A DNA stretch of 64,000 nt from Ruixingdingia sedimenti (GCF_031432425.1 NZ_JAVKPH010000007.1:118832-182831); one strand, 5' to 3'; positions 17,563 through 25,481 are shown, counted from the stretch's first letter. Numbers and translations are program-made. Notes: generated by a model not told the origin, from the letters alone.

Positions 17563-18548
17563 TGGTCCGTGATCCGTTGCAGGGCGGCGGGGGAGGGCGG
17601 CGGCAGGGCGGCCGCGCGCGCCAGCCCCGTAAGCGCCGGATGGGCAAGGTTCTGCTGCAACTGCCCCCAGACCCGGGGGATCAGCCGCACATAGCCCGGC
17701 TTGCCGTAATGCAGCGACAGCCGCGCGAAGGTACCGAGGATCCGCAACGCCCGTTGCGCCCCGAGCGCGGCGCAGGCGCGGGCGACCTGTGCCTCCTCCC
17801 GCCCCGTGGTATCGGCGAAACGGCGGATCATCGCGGGCTCGATCCCGGGGGACACATCGCGCCGCGCGTCCTGCAGCATCGAGATCAGGTCATATGCGGG
17901 CTGTCCCATCTCTGCCGACTGGAAATCCAGCAGGCCGACACGGGCAAGGCCCGCGCGCCCCGGCAGCCACAGCAGGTTTTCGGCGTGATAGTCCCGCAGG
18001 ATCACCACCGGGGGCTCTGCCGCCAGCCGGTCCAGCGCCTCGGCCACGGCATCCATCAGCGGTGCGGGGTCCGCCCGTTCGCCGGTGATCGCGAAGGCAT
18101 ACCAGCCGACCGCCAGCCCCGCCGCCCGCGCCATGGCGGGGGTGTCATAGGCCGCCAGCCCTGCGGGGGCCGGATGGGCATGCAGATGCGCCAATACATC
18201 GGTTGCGGCGGCATAGAGACGATCCTCGCCCGCCGGATCGCGTTCCAGCACCCGGGCGTAAAGGTCGTCGCCCAGATCCTCCAGCAGCAGGAATCCCGCC
18301 GCCTCGTCCGCCGCCAGACATCCCGGCGCGCTGAGGCCGAGGGCGCGCAGATGCCCTGCGATATGCAGAAAGGGGCGCACGTCCTCGCCCTTTTCCGGCG
18401 GGGCGTCCATCAGCACGGCGGTTTCCGCGCCACGGTGCAGGCGGTGATACTTGCGGTTCGACGCATCGCCGGCCAGAAACCGCATCTCTGCCGTGCCCCA
18501 CCCGGCTTGCCCTATGAACGCCGCCATAAGCGCCGCGCGGTCAGTCAT
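17538..18548 (-). CDS. amgK: Aminoglycoside-phosphotransferase-fold kinase, AmgK-like
   Basis: The ATG at 18548 (MTDRAALMAAFIGQAGWG) gives 336 residues; a longer upstream reading overlaps tsaE and is not family-like. The fold is that of APH/choline kinases. The N-terminal GDASNRKYHRL is near residue 27, the catalytic loop RDYHAENLLWL near 190, and the metal-binding GLLDFQSAEMGQPAYDL follows. In the pairing with the MurU-like gene it is best read as AmgK, which phosphorylates MurNAc/GlcNAc at C1 for cell-wall recycling. It overlaps tsaE by 8 bases. Confidence 0.83.
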   Translation of the reverse strand: MTDRAALMAAFIGQAGWGTAEMRFLAGDASNRKYHRLHRGAETAVLMDAPPEKGEDVRPFLHIAGHLRALGLSAPGCLAADEAAGFLLLEDLGDDLYARVLERDPAGEDRLYAAATDVLAHLHAHPAPAGLAAYDTPAMARAAGLAVGWYAFAITGERADPAPLMDAVAEALDRLAAEPPVVILRDYHAENLLWLPGRAGLARVGLLDFQSAEMGQPAYDLISMLQDARRDVSPGIEPAMIRRFADTTGREEAQVARACAALGAQRALRILGTFARLSLHYGKPGYVRLIPRVWGQLQQNLAHPALTGLARAAALPPPSPAALQRITDQCGTIPTL

Positions 18549-19029
18549 CGAAACCCTCTTCTTCCAGCGCGGCCAGCAGGCCCGCCCATTTCGGCCCGCC
18601 GGCGAAGGCGGCCCGCCGCCCTTCGCCATCCGCGGAAAGTTTCACGTGTAACGCATCCGTCGGGGTGGCGGCACCCATCCGGTCGGGCCATTCGATCAGG
18701 CACAGGGCGGTGCCGATGGCCTCTTCCAGCCCCAGTTCGGCCAGTTCGTCCGGGTGCGACAGGCGGTAGAGGTCGGCATGCCAGATCGTCAGGCCGCCCG
18801 CCTCATAGCTTTGCACCAGCGTGAAGGTGGGCGAGGGCACGTCCTCGTGCAGCCCTTGGGCCGCCAGCCGCGCCTGGATCAGCGCGCGGGCCAGATGCGT
18901 CTTGCCCGCCCCGATCGGCCCCGACAGCAGCACCACATCCCCCGCGCCGAGCCGCCCGGCCAGCCAGCGGCCAAGGCGGTCTGTGGCTGCGGCATCGGGC
19001 AGCGGCAGGGAAAGCGTGCGGTCGGTCAT
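18541..19029 (-). CDS. tsaE: tRNA threonylcarbamoyladenosine biosynthesis ATPase TsaE
   Basis: TsaE is the ATPase that works with TsaB and TsaD to put threonylcarbamoyl on A37 of ANN-decoding tRNAs. The ATG at 19029 gives 162 residues with Walker A SGPIGAGKTHLARAL near residue 33, SPTFTLVQSYE near 62 and the HADLYRLSHPDELAELGLEE block near 78. Length and motifs are typical. It is the first of the overlapping tsaE-amgK-murU-addB-addA series, and lies 43 bases after the PAS-protein stop on the same strand. Confidence 0.96.
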   Translation of the reverse strand: MTDRTLSLPLPDAAATDRLGRWLAGRLGAGDVVLLSGPIGAGKTHLARALIQARLAAQGLHEDVPSPTFTLVQSYEAGGLTIWHADLYRLSHPDELAELGLEEAIGTALCLIEWPDRMGAATPTDALHVKLSADGEGRRAAFAGGPKWAGLLAALEEEGFDD

Positions 19030-19072
19030 GGGGCAGAGTTGTAAACGCTCTGCCAGCCCCCGCAAGCCCGGT

Positions 19073-20641
19073 TCAGGCACCCTGGCGTGCGGCCGCGCGG
19101 GCGGGGCGGGCATCGGGCGGCTGATCCGCCCCCTGCGCGAGTGAGAACCCCGCCAGCGTCGCACCCCCCGGCAACGGCACGAACCGGCAGGCAAGCGCCC
19201 GACCGTCCAGCAGCCGGGCATGGGCCTTCCATGCCGCGCGCGGGCCGGCATCGGCAAGGAATTCGCCCGCCTGCATCCAGACCGGGCTCGGTGCCGTCAG
19301 CGCCTGCCAGCGGGCGCAAAGACCGCTTGCCCCCGCATCCGCCAGCACCGCGCCCGGATCCTCGCCCCAGAGCGCGGCATAGGCGGTGTTCGACATGATG
19401 ACCTGCCCGGCGGGGGAAAAGACGGCCACCGCCTCTTCCATCGTGTCCACCACCATCTGGCCCAGTTCCACATCGGCGCGATAGCGGCGGGTGCGGCTGA
19501 TCTCGTCGGTGATGTCCTCGATCATCAGCGCCAGTGCGCCTTCGGGGTGCGGGCGGCCCAGAACGTGATAGGTCAGACCCGAGGGCAGCGACCATGTTTC
19601 CTCGAACACGCCCTCGCTGGCCGATTTTTCCAGCGCCGCGATCTGCCGCCGCCAGCTTTTGTAATCCTTCGGCTCGGGGATCATGCGGCGGCTGCGCATC
19701 GCGTCGAGAAAGGAAAAGAGGCTCGGCCGGGCGGACAGGAAATCCACCGGCAGGCTGCTGAGGTCGGTCAGCGCGGGGTTGAACAGTTGCAGCCGCCGCT
19801 GCCGGTCGAAGATCGCCAGGCCGATGGGCAGATGGGCAAAGGTCTTGGTCAGGGTCTGGACGAATTCGCGCAGCGCCTCTTCGGCCTGCACGGCGCCGTC
19901 GGCGGGCAGGGCGAACACCAGTTGTTCTGCGCCCGCGGCAAAGGCGTGGTGGTCGAACCAGAGCGGCCTGTCCTGCCCCGTCACGGCGATCTGGAACCGC
20001 TGACCCGCCGCCGCGCCCTCTGTCACGGTGGGGAAAAGCCGCGGCAGCGGCCAGACCCAGGCCCCTTCCTCGCCCAGCACCCGCGCGGCGAGGGCGGAAT
20101 AGGCGCTGTTCGCCCAGGTCACGCTGCCGTCCGGGGCCTCGCGCCAGATCGGGAAGGGTGCGGTATCGGTGGTGTGGCGCAGGGATTCCAGTTCCTCATC
20201 CTGCGCGCGTTGGGTCAGTGCATCCACCATCTGCGCCCGCCCCTGCGCATGCGGGTCGAGCACCGAGAACTTGCGCAGGCCCCCCCGCCATTCCGCCACC
20301 AGCGTGATCGGATCGGCGGCGCGCGAGGTCAGCGTCACCCGGCCGAGGTCGGGCAGGTTCGTCACCATCGGTTCGAACCCGTCGAACCGTTGTGCGGCAA
20401 AGGCGGCAAAGCGCATCCAGGGATCGCCGCGCACCGGCATCGCGGCCAGCAGGGCGCGGCCGGAATCGCTTGCATCCACAAGGGTTTCCCCGTCGAACAG
20501 CAGGACCGTGCCGGGTTCGTCCTGCGTGAACAGCGATGTGGCGGGCAGCCGCCGCGCCGAAAGAATGGAAAGCACCATAAGGGCCGAAAGCGCCGCCGCA
20601 AAAGAAACGGCGAAAAGACTGAACACAATACCCAGATCCAC
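19073..20641 (-). CDS. Membrane-anchored multi-PAS protein without kinase domain (DivL-like candidate)
   Basis: I place the start at GTG 20641, five bases after GGAGG, rather than two codons upstream where the ribosome site would abut the start; this gives 522 residues. One membrane segment (about residues 4-28) is followed by four PAS-like regions (roughly 45-135, 155-245, 258-370, 375-505). Recognisable stretches are FVQTLTKTFAHLPIGLAIFD and MEEAVAVFSPAGQVIMSNTAY. No histidine-kinase dimerisation or ATPase domain follows before the stop, and the next gene begins 43 bases on. The layout matches the PAS half of Caulobacter DivL, a regulator of the CckA-ChpT-CtrA phosphorelay; Rhodobacter DivL is described as a PAS-domain protein. 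An ideal CtrA-type box lies 63-77 bases upstream. The DivL assignment is inference. Confidence 0.85.
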   Translation of the reverse strand: MDLGIVFSLFAVSFAAALSALMVLSILSARRLPATSLFTQDEPGTVLLFDGETLVDASDSGRALLAAMPVRGDPWMRFAAFAAQRFDGFEPMVTNLPDLGRVTLTSRAADPITLVAEWRGGLRKFSVLDPHAQGRAQMVDALTQRAQDEELESLRHTTDTAPFPIWREAPDGSVTWANSAYSALAARVLGEEGAWVWPLPRLFPTVTEGAAAGQRFQIAVTGQDRPLWFDHHAFAAGAEQLVFALPADGAVQAEEALREFVQTLTKTFAHLPIGLAIFDRQRRLQLFNPALTDLSSLPVDFLSARPSLFSFLDAMRSRRMIPEPKDYKSWRRQIAALEKSASEGVFEETWSLPSGLTYHVLGRPHPEGALALMIEDITDEISRTRRYRADVELGQMVVDTMEEAVAVFSPAGQVIMSNTAYAALWGEDPGAVLADAGASGLCARWQALTAPSPVWMQAGEFLADAGPRAAWKAHARLLDGRALACRFVPLPGGATLAGFSLAQGADQPPDARPARAAARQGA

Positions 20642-20703
20642 TGACACCTCCAGGAACCCACAGATGCACGGGCAGCTGCGGGCACAACTAGGAAGTGTAA
20701 ACG

Positions 20704-20718
20704 TTAAGCAAAGCTTAA
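20704..20718. promoter_or_regulatory. CtrA-type box, perfect TTAA-N7-TTAA
   Basis: TTAAGCAAAGCTTAA is both a perfect match to the TTAA-N7-TTAA CtrA consensus and an inverted repeat around AAA. It sits 63-77 bases upstream of the GTG of the four-PAS protein and 56 bases beyond the regB stop. In this GC-rich window TTAA is rare, so a chance double match is unlikely. Binding itself is inferred. Confidence 0.62.
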
Positions 20719-20720
20719 TT

Positions 20721-20739
20721 TGTGCGATTAAATCGCACA
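20721..20739. repeat. Perfect inverted repeat downstream of regB / upstream of the PAS gene
   Basis: TGTGCGAT-TAA-ATCGCACA has 8-base arms and a 3-base spacer and begins 3 bases from the CtrA-type box. No T-run follows on the regB strand, so it does not look like an intrinsic terminator. An operator for a dimeric regulator is equally plausible. Confidence 0.5.
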
Positions 20740-20773
20740 GCCGCAGCCGTACAAACCGTGTGTTGCGGTTGCG

Positions 20774-22153
20774 TCACGGGGTGAAGGGCTGGTTGCCGCC
20801 CAGGGCCTCGGTCCCCTCTGCGGCGATACGGTCCAGCGGCCAGACCACCTCCACGATGGCGCCGGACCGCGCCGGGCGGTCGCCCTCGGGCATCTCGGTG
20901 CCGTTGGCGAAGGTCAGTTCCGCCCCCGACCGTTCCAGCAGCGTCTTGGCGATGAACAGGCCGAGCCCCATGCCCTCATACCCCGCCCGGCCCTCGTTGC
21001 GGCTGCGCATGAAGGGTTCGCCGATGCGGCGGATGGTCTGCGAGGGATAGCCGGGCCCGTCGTCGGTGACGCGCACGGTCAGCCTGTCGGCGGTCCAGCG
21101 GCCGTCGATCCAGACGTTGCCCTGTGCGAAATCCACCGCGTTCTGGATCAGGTTGCGCAGGCCGTGCAGGATTTCCGGCGCGCGGTGCACGGTTGGCTGG
21201 CGCAGGTCGCCGCCGGGGCCGGGCGCCAGGTCGAAATGCAGCACCTTGCCCCGCGCGGCATGGGGCTCGCCCGCCTCGCGCAGCAGCGTATCCAGCGGCG
21301 CGGTGCGCATCAGCTTGTCGTCCTTGCCGGCCCGCCCCATGGACCGCAGGATATCGCGGCAGCGGTCGGCCTGATCGCGGATCAGGGCGGCGTCGTCGCG
21401 CAGATCGGGCAGGTCGCGGTCGTCCAGTTCCTCGATCAGTTCGGCGCTGACCAGCTTGATCGTGGCCAGCGGCGTGCCCAGTTCATGCGCCGCCGCGGCC
21501 ACCACCCCGCCCAGATCCGTCAGCTTCTGTTCCCGCGCCAGCGCCAGTTGCGTCGCCACCAGCGCCTGCGACATCGACCGCATCTCTGTCGAGATCCGGT
21601 GGGAATAAAGCGCAAGGAACGCCACCCCGATCACCACCGCCAGAAGAAAGCCCCATTCCAGCACCGGCGGCAGCGCCAGCACCGCCCCGTCCGCCAGCCG
21701 CAGCGGCAGGTTCACCTGCCAGACCAGCGCCACCAGCCCGATGGCCAGCGCCCCCAGAACCAGCGTGCTGCGCAGGCCCAATGCGGTGGCCGAAACCGTC
21801 ACCGGCGCCGCGATCAGCAGCGCGAAGGGGTTCGCCAGCCCCCCCGTCAGCGCCAGAAGCCCGGCCAGCTGCGTCAGGTCGAACACCAGCGTGACCAGCG
21901 TTTCCGGTTCCGACAGGCGGCGGTTTTCCGGAAAGACGAAGGTCGCCACCAGGTTGGAGATCATCAGCGCCCCCACTGCGGCCAGACAGGGGCCGAGCGG
22001 CAGTTGCACGCCCAGATAGCGGTCGGCCAGCAGGATCGCCGCGGTCTGCCCGATCACCGCCAGCCAGCGCAGCCATACCAGTGTGCGCAGGCGGATCCGC
22101 GCGCGTGCCGCATCGGCATCGGAAAACTCGTCAAAAGCGGTGGAATGGGTCAT
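20774..22153 (-). CDS. regB: Redox-sensing histidine kinase RegB (PrrB)
   Basis: RegB is the membrane sensor kinase that phosphorylates RegA at low oxygen. It controls photosynthesis, respiration, and carbon and nitrogen fixation genes in Rhodobacter relatives. The ATG at 22153 gives 459 residues with six membrane segments up to about 185. The quinone-site motif GGLANPF is at 104-110, the phospho-accepting His223 lies in AAHELGTPLATIK, and the redox-active Cys265 is in RDQADRCRDILRSMG. The ATPase domain includes NLIQNAVDFA and GLGLFIAKTLL. It is divergent from senC, the classic arrangement, so a shared 83-base promoter region is expected. Confidence 0.96.
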   Translation of the reverse strand: MTHSTAFDEFSDADAARARIRLRTLVWLRWLAVIGQTAAILLADRYLGVQLPLGPCLAAVGALMISNLVATFVFPENRRLSEPETLVTLVFDLTQLAGLLALTGGLANPFALLIAAPVTVSATALGLRSTLVLGALAIGLVALVWQVNLPLRLADGAVLALPPVLEWGFLLAVVIGVAFLALYSHRISTEMRSMSQALVATQLALAREQKLTDLGGVVAAAAHELGTPLATIKLVSAELIEELDDRDLPDLRDDAALIRDQADRCRDILRSMGRAGKDDKLMRTAPLDTLLREAGEPHAARGKVLHFDLAPGPGGDLRQPTVHRAPEILHGLRNLIQNAVDFAQGNVWIDGRWTADRLTVRVTDDGPGYPSQTIRRIGEPFMRSRNEGRAGYEGMGLGLFIAKTLLERSGAELTFANGTEMPEGDRPARSGAIVEVVWPLDRIAAEGTEALGGNQPFTP

Positions 22154-22236
22154 CGGGCGCTCCACTGGGCCTTGACCCTTGTTAGCGGGGGCGCGATCAG
22201 GGATCAATGAGGCGGCAGTAGAAGGAGTATCCGGTC

Positions 22237-22857
22237 ATGTCGAAGCTTTATGCAGGCTCTGCCGTCGCCGTCGTGCTGGCGTTGATCGCCGGCAGCCTGT
22301 GGTACGTGATGGGCGGTCGCGGCGACGATCGCTTTGCCGAATGCCGCACCTCTGCCGTCGCCGGCGGGGCCGGGGCCATCGGCGGGCCCTTCACGCTGGT
22401 CGATCAGACCGGCGCCACCGTCACCGACCGCGATGTCATCACCAAGCCCTCGCTGGTCTATTTCGGCTATACCTTCTGCCCCGATGTCTGCCCGATGGAT
22501 GCCGCGCGCAATGCCGAGGCGGTCGATATCCTCGAGGAAATGGGATACGAGGTGACGCCGGTCTTTATCTCGATCGACCCCAAGCGCGATACGCCCGAGG
22601 TGCTGGCGAATTTCGCCGGCAACATCCACCCGCGCATGATCGGCCTGACCGGGACGGAAGAACAGGTCAAGGCCGCTTCGCTGGCATACCGGACCTATTA
22701 CAAGGCGCAGGAACCCGCGGACGACTACTATCTGGTCGACCATTCGACCTTCACCTATCTGGTCCTGCCGCAAACCGGCTTTGCCGAGTTCTTCAAGCGC
22801 GAGACCACGCCCGACCAGATGGCCCAGCAAGTGGCCTGTTTCATCGACGCTTCCTGA
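22237..22857 (+). CDS. senC: SCO1/SenC (PrrC) copper-dependent cytochrome oxidase assembly protein
   Basis: SenC/PrrC is a membrane-anchored thioredoxin-fold protein that delivers copper to cytochrome c oxidase and affects RegB signalling. The 206-residue product has one N-terminal anchor (AGSAVAVVLALIAGSLWYVM), the copper-binding CPDVC inside FGYTFCPDVCPMD near residue 83, and the conserved histidine in VDHSTFTYL near 168. AAGGAG precedes the ATG by about 10 bases. It is divergent from regB and 91 bases upstream of regA, so senC-regA-hvrA probably form one transcript. Confidence 0.95.
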   Translation: MSKLYAGSAVAVVLALIAGSLWYVMGGRGDDRFAECRTSAVAGGAGAIGGPFTLVDQTGATVTDRDVITKPSLVYFGYTFCPDVCPMDAARNAEAVDILEEMGYEVTPVFISIDPKRDTPEVLANFAGNIHPRMIGLTGTEEQVKAASLAYRTYYKAQEPADDYYLVDHSTFTYLVLPQTGFAEFFKRETTPDQMAQQVACFIDAS

Positions 22858-22948
22858 CCCGGGGGCAAGGCCGCGTGCAACCGTGCAAGACGGTTTGACC
22901 ATGCCCGCGCCCGCCCCTAAAGTCGTTGCGCACAAAGCGGAGAATGCA

Positions 22949-23503
22949 ATGAACGATCAGCCTCTGGCGGAGATTGGACCAGACCGCAGCCTGCTTCTTG
23001 TCGATGACGACGAGGCATTCGTGAAGCGGCTGGCCAAGGCGATGGAAAAACGCGGGTTTCTGCCCGAAACCGCGGAAAGCGTCGCTGCCGGAAAAGAGAT
23101 CGCCCGCATCCGCCCCCCCGCCTATGCCGTGGTCGATCTGCGGCTGGAGGATGGCAGCGGCCTCGACGTGGTCGAGGCTTTGCGCGAAAGCCGCCCGGAT
23201 TGCCGGGTGGTGGTGCTGACCGGCTATGGCGCCATCGCGACGGCGGTGGCCGCGGTCAAGATCGGCGCCATCGACTATCTGTCCAAGCCTGCCGACGCCA
23301 ACGACGTCACCAATGCGCTGCTGGCCCGGGGCGAAACCCTGCCGCCGCCGCCGGAAAACCCGATGTCGGCGGATCGCGTGCGGTGGGAACATATCCAGCG
23401 CGTCTACGAACAATGCGACCGGAACGTGTCGGAAACCGCCCGCAGGTTGAATATGCATCGCCGCACATTGCAGCGGATTCTTGCCAAAAGAAGCCCTAAA
23501 TGA
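22949..23503 (+). CDS. regA: Redox response regulator RegA (PrrA)
   Basis: RegA is the DNA-binding response regulator paired with RegB. The ATG at 22949 gives exactly 184 residues, the family length; a longer upstream reading overlaps senC. The acidic pocket is LLVDDDEAF with the phosphorylated Asp63 in VVDLRLEDGSG, the switch threonine is in VVLTGYG and the lysine in LSKPADAND. The proline linker (PPPPEN) leads to a Fis-type helix-turn-helix, CDRNVSETARRLNMHRRTLQ. Relatives bind GC-rich direct or inverted elements near photosynthesis and cbb3 genes, none of which are in this window. Confidence 0.97.
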   Translation: MNDQPLAEIGPDRSLLLVDDDEAFVKRLAKAMEKRGFLPETAESVAAGKEIARIRPPAYAVVDLRLEDGSGLDVVEALRESRPDCRVVVLTGYGAIATAVAAVKIGAIDYLSKPADANDVTNALLARGETLPPPPENPMSADRVRWEHIQRVYEQCDRNVSETARRLNMHRRTLQRILAKRSPK

Positions 23504-23520
23504 GCGTTTGACGCGATATT

Positions 23521-23552
23521 CTGCCCTCTCCAGAGGCAGGGGATCAGTTTTT
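23521..23552 (+). terminator. Weak terminator-like hairpin after regA
   Basis: CTGCC (23521-23525) pairs with GGCAG (23535-23539), with a short inner extension, and a run of five T starts 8 bases later at 23548. The gap between stem and T-run is long for an intrinsic terminator, so partial termination or attenuation before hvrA is all that can be proposed. Confidence 0.3.
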
Positions 23553-23592
23553 CATTGTCGACAATGCGCGATGGGCATAGACATGTCGCGCA
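23553..23592. promoter_or_regulatory. Palindrome plus inverted repeat upstream of hvrA
   Basis: CATTGTCGACAATG (23553-23566) is a perfect 14-base palindrome. Overlapping its end, TGCGCGA (23565-23571) is inverted as TCGCGCA (23586-23592) across 14 bases. Both lie 19-58 bases upstream of the hvrA ATG, where a promoter operator would be. They may bind a dimeric regulator, or the H-NS-like product itself. Confidence 0.45.
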
Positions 23593-23610
23593 ATCCATAA
23601 TTATGGGGAC

Positions 23611-23928
23611 ATGATGGATATCGACCTTAATGCCCTTTCGCTTCGTGAACTGAAAGATCTACAGGCCCGCGTGAACCGCGCCATTTCCAGCTATGAAGAG
23701 CGCAAGAAGAAAGAGGCGCTGTCGGAACTGGAAGAGCGTGCGCGCTCCATGGGTTATTCTCTGGCCGAACTCACCGGCGTGGCGCCCACGCGCAAGCGCA
23801 GCCTTTCGGCCGCGAAATATGCCAATCCGGCAAACCCCGCGGAAACCTGGACCGGCCGTGGCCGCAAGCCCCGCTGGTACGAAGCGGCGATCGCCGCCGG
23901 AAAGTCGCCCGACGATCTGGCGATCTGA
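23611..23928 (+). CDS. hvrA: H-NS family histone-like regulator HvrA/Spb
   Basis: HvrA (Spb in R. sphaeroides) is an H-NS-type nucleoid protein that adjusts photosynthesis gene expression to light. The 105-residue product has an N-terminal coiled coil for oligomerisation (residues 8-48, rich in K and E). It also has the C-terminal AT-DNA-binding core KYANPANPAETWTGRGRKP near residue 70. GGGGAC precedes the first of two adjacent ATGs (23611, 23614), either of which may be used. The location after senC-regA is the same as in R. capsulatus. The next R. capsulatus gene, hvrB, is not found here. Confidence 0.93.
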   Translation: MMDIDLNALSLRELKDLQARVNRAISSYEERKKKEALSELEERARSMGYSLAELTGVAPTRKRSLSAAKYANPANPAETWTGRGRKPRWYEAAIAAGKSPDDLAI

Positions 23929-23930
23929 TC

Positions 23931-23977
23931 GCATTCCTCCAGGGAATGCCGGTCCGCCCTGCGCCGTGCGGGGCGGA
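23931..23977 (+). terminator. Tandem hairpins after hvrA
   Basis: Two perfect 7-base stems follow the hvrA stop: GCATTCC/GGAATGC (23931-23949, loop 5) and TCCGCCC/GGGCGGA (23953-23977, loop 11). Neither has a T-run, so termination may need Rho, or the stems may only protect the transcript end. The remaining 145 bases to the next start show nothing clear. Confidence 0.5.
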
Positions 23978-24122
23978 TCGTCCGGGCCCTGCCTGGCAAG
24001 CGGGGTCGGCCGGGGGCATGCCCGGTCGCGGATGACGCGCTGATGGTCGCAGGCTGAACGTATTGCACGACAGGCCCGCTTGCGGCACTTTGCGCGCCAC
24101 CCTTCATCAACCCGGCCCGCCG

Positions 24123-25481
24123 ATGCCTTTGCCCCTTCGCCCGTCGCTGATCCTTGCGCTTTGCCTTCTGCCCGGCGCGGCCTTTGCCTGCGCGCTGCCG
24201 CCTTCGGTGATCCTGTTGCTGCCCACGGGGTACTACATGGCCGGGGCGGCGGTGACGGTGGCGGTGACGGCGCTTCTGGGGGTGCTGGCGGGGCGGTTGC
24301 CGGCGATGCGGCCCCATCTGCTGGGTGAACGGCAGGTGCTGGTGCCGCTGACGGTCAGCAGCTACCTGTCGTTCATCGCGTTTCTCGGGCTGGTGCTGAT
24401 CGGCCTGTTCGGCCAGCGCGACCCGATGCACAACCTGATGACGCTGGTGTTCTGGACAGGGGTCTGGGTGGCGCTGCCGCTGGCCTCGATGCTGTTCGGC
24501 AATCTGTGGCGTGCGCTGAACCCCTGGACGGCGCCGGTGCGCATCGCCCGCACGCTTCTGGGCCGGACCGGGGGGGCGGGCCTGTCGCGATTGGGCCATT
24601 GGCCGGCGGTGGCGGGCTATGCCGGTTTCGCCTGGTTCCAGATCGTATCCCTGCGCCCCGACGACCCGGCAGTGCTGGCCGGCGTCGCGCTGGCCTATTG
24701 GCTGGCGATCTTCGTGCTGGCGGTGGCAGAAGGCGAGGAATGGCTGGAACAGGGCGAATTCCTGAGCCTGTTCTTCGCCTGCATTTCCCGCATCGCCCCC
24801 TTCTGGGCGACCGAGGATGGCCGCCGCCTGCGTGTGTTCGCCGGCTGGCCGGGCACGCAGATCGTCGCCATGCCGGCCCTTTCGGCCTCCGGCGTCGCCT
24901 TTGTCACGCTGGCGCTGGCCTCGCTGACCTTCGACGGGCTGGCGGAAACCTTCTGGTGGATGGGCCTGATCGGCGAGAACCCTCTGGAGTTCACGGGCCG
25001 GTCCGCCGTCATGGGGGTCAACACGCTCGGCCTCATCGCGGTCTGGGTGCTGACGGCGGGGGGGATCCTCGGCGCGATCTGGCTGGGGCGGCGGATGGGC
25101 GGGCGGTTTGCCGCGGGGCCGCTGATGCTGTCGTTCCTCGCCATCGCGGCGGGCTATCACGCGGCGCACTATCTGGTGACGCTGCTGACCGTCGGCCAAT
25201 ACACGCTCGCCGCCCTCAACGATCCGTTCATGCAGGGACAGAGCCTTCTGGGCCTGCCGATGCTGTATGTTTCCTTCGGTTTCCTTGCCGATGCCACGGT
25301 GATGCAGGCGATCTATGCCGCGCAGTTCGCGGCGATCCTCGGCGCGCATCTGCTGGCCGTGGTGCTGGCGCTGAAACTTGCCGGGCATGCGCGGGCCATC
25401 GCGCATCTGCCGCTGACTGTCCTCATGGTGGGGTACACGGTTCTGGGCCTGTGGCTGCTATCGACCGCGCGCGGGGCCTGA
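24123..25481 (+). CDS. Uncharacterised polytopic membrane protein next to an ABC importer
   Basis: I do not recognise a proven function. The ATG at 24123 gives 452 residues. A signal-like first segment (MPLPLRPSLILALCLLPGAAFA) is followed by about ten further hydrophobic segments. Notable conserved-looking polar patches are MLFGNLWRALNPW near residue 125, EGEEWLEQGEFLSLFF near 205 and GYHAAHYLVTLL near 345. It resembles poorly studied proteins sometimes labelled fenitrothion hydrolase, a label I would not transfer. It lies 112 bases upstream of the binding-protein gene on the same strand, so it may serve the same pathway as the importer. Confidence 0.85.
   Translation: MPLPLRPSLILALCLLPGAAFACALPPSVILLLPTGYYMAGAAVTVAVTALLGVLAGRLPAMRPHLLGERQVLVPLTVSSYLSFIAFLGLVLIGLFGQRDPMHNLMTLVFWTGVWVALPLASMLFGNLWRALNPWTAPVRIARTLLGRTGGAGLSRLGHWPAVAGYAGFAWFQIVSLRPDDPAVLAGVALAYWLAIFVLAVAEGEEWLEQGEFLSLFFACISRIAPFWATEDGRRLRVFAGWPGTQIVAMPALSASGVAFVTLALASLTFDGLAETFWWMGLIGENPLEFTGRSAVMGVNTLGLIAVWVLTAGGILGAIWLGRRMGGRFAAGPLMLSFLAIAAGYHAAHYLVTLLTVGQYTLAALNDPFMQGQSLLGLPMLYVSFGFLADATVMQAIYAAQFAAILGAHLLAVVLALKLAGHARAIAHLPLTVLMVGYTVLGLWLLSTARGA

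Noticed and set aside
22190..22206. FNR-like TTGAT...ATC palindrome in the regB-senC gap
   Set aside because: The right half reads GATCG rather than ATCAA at the needed spacing, so it is not a convincing FNR/Anr site.
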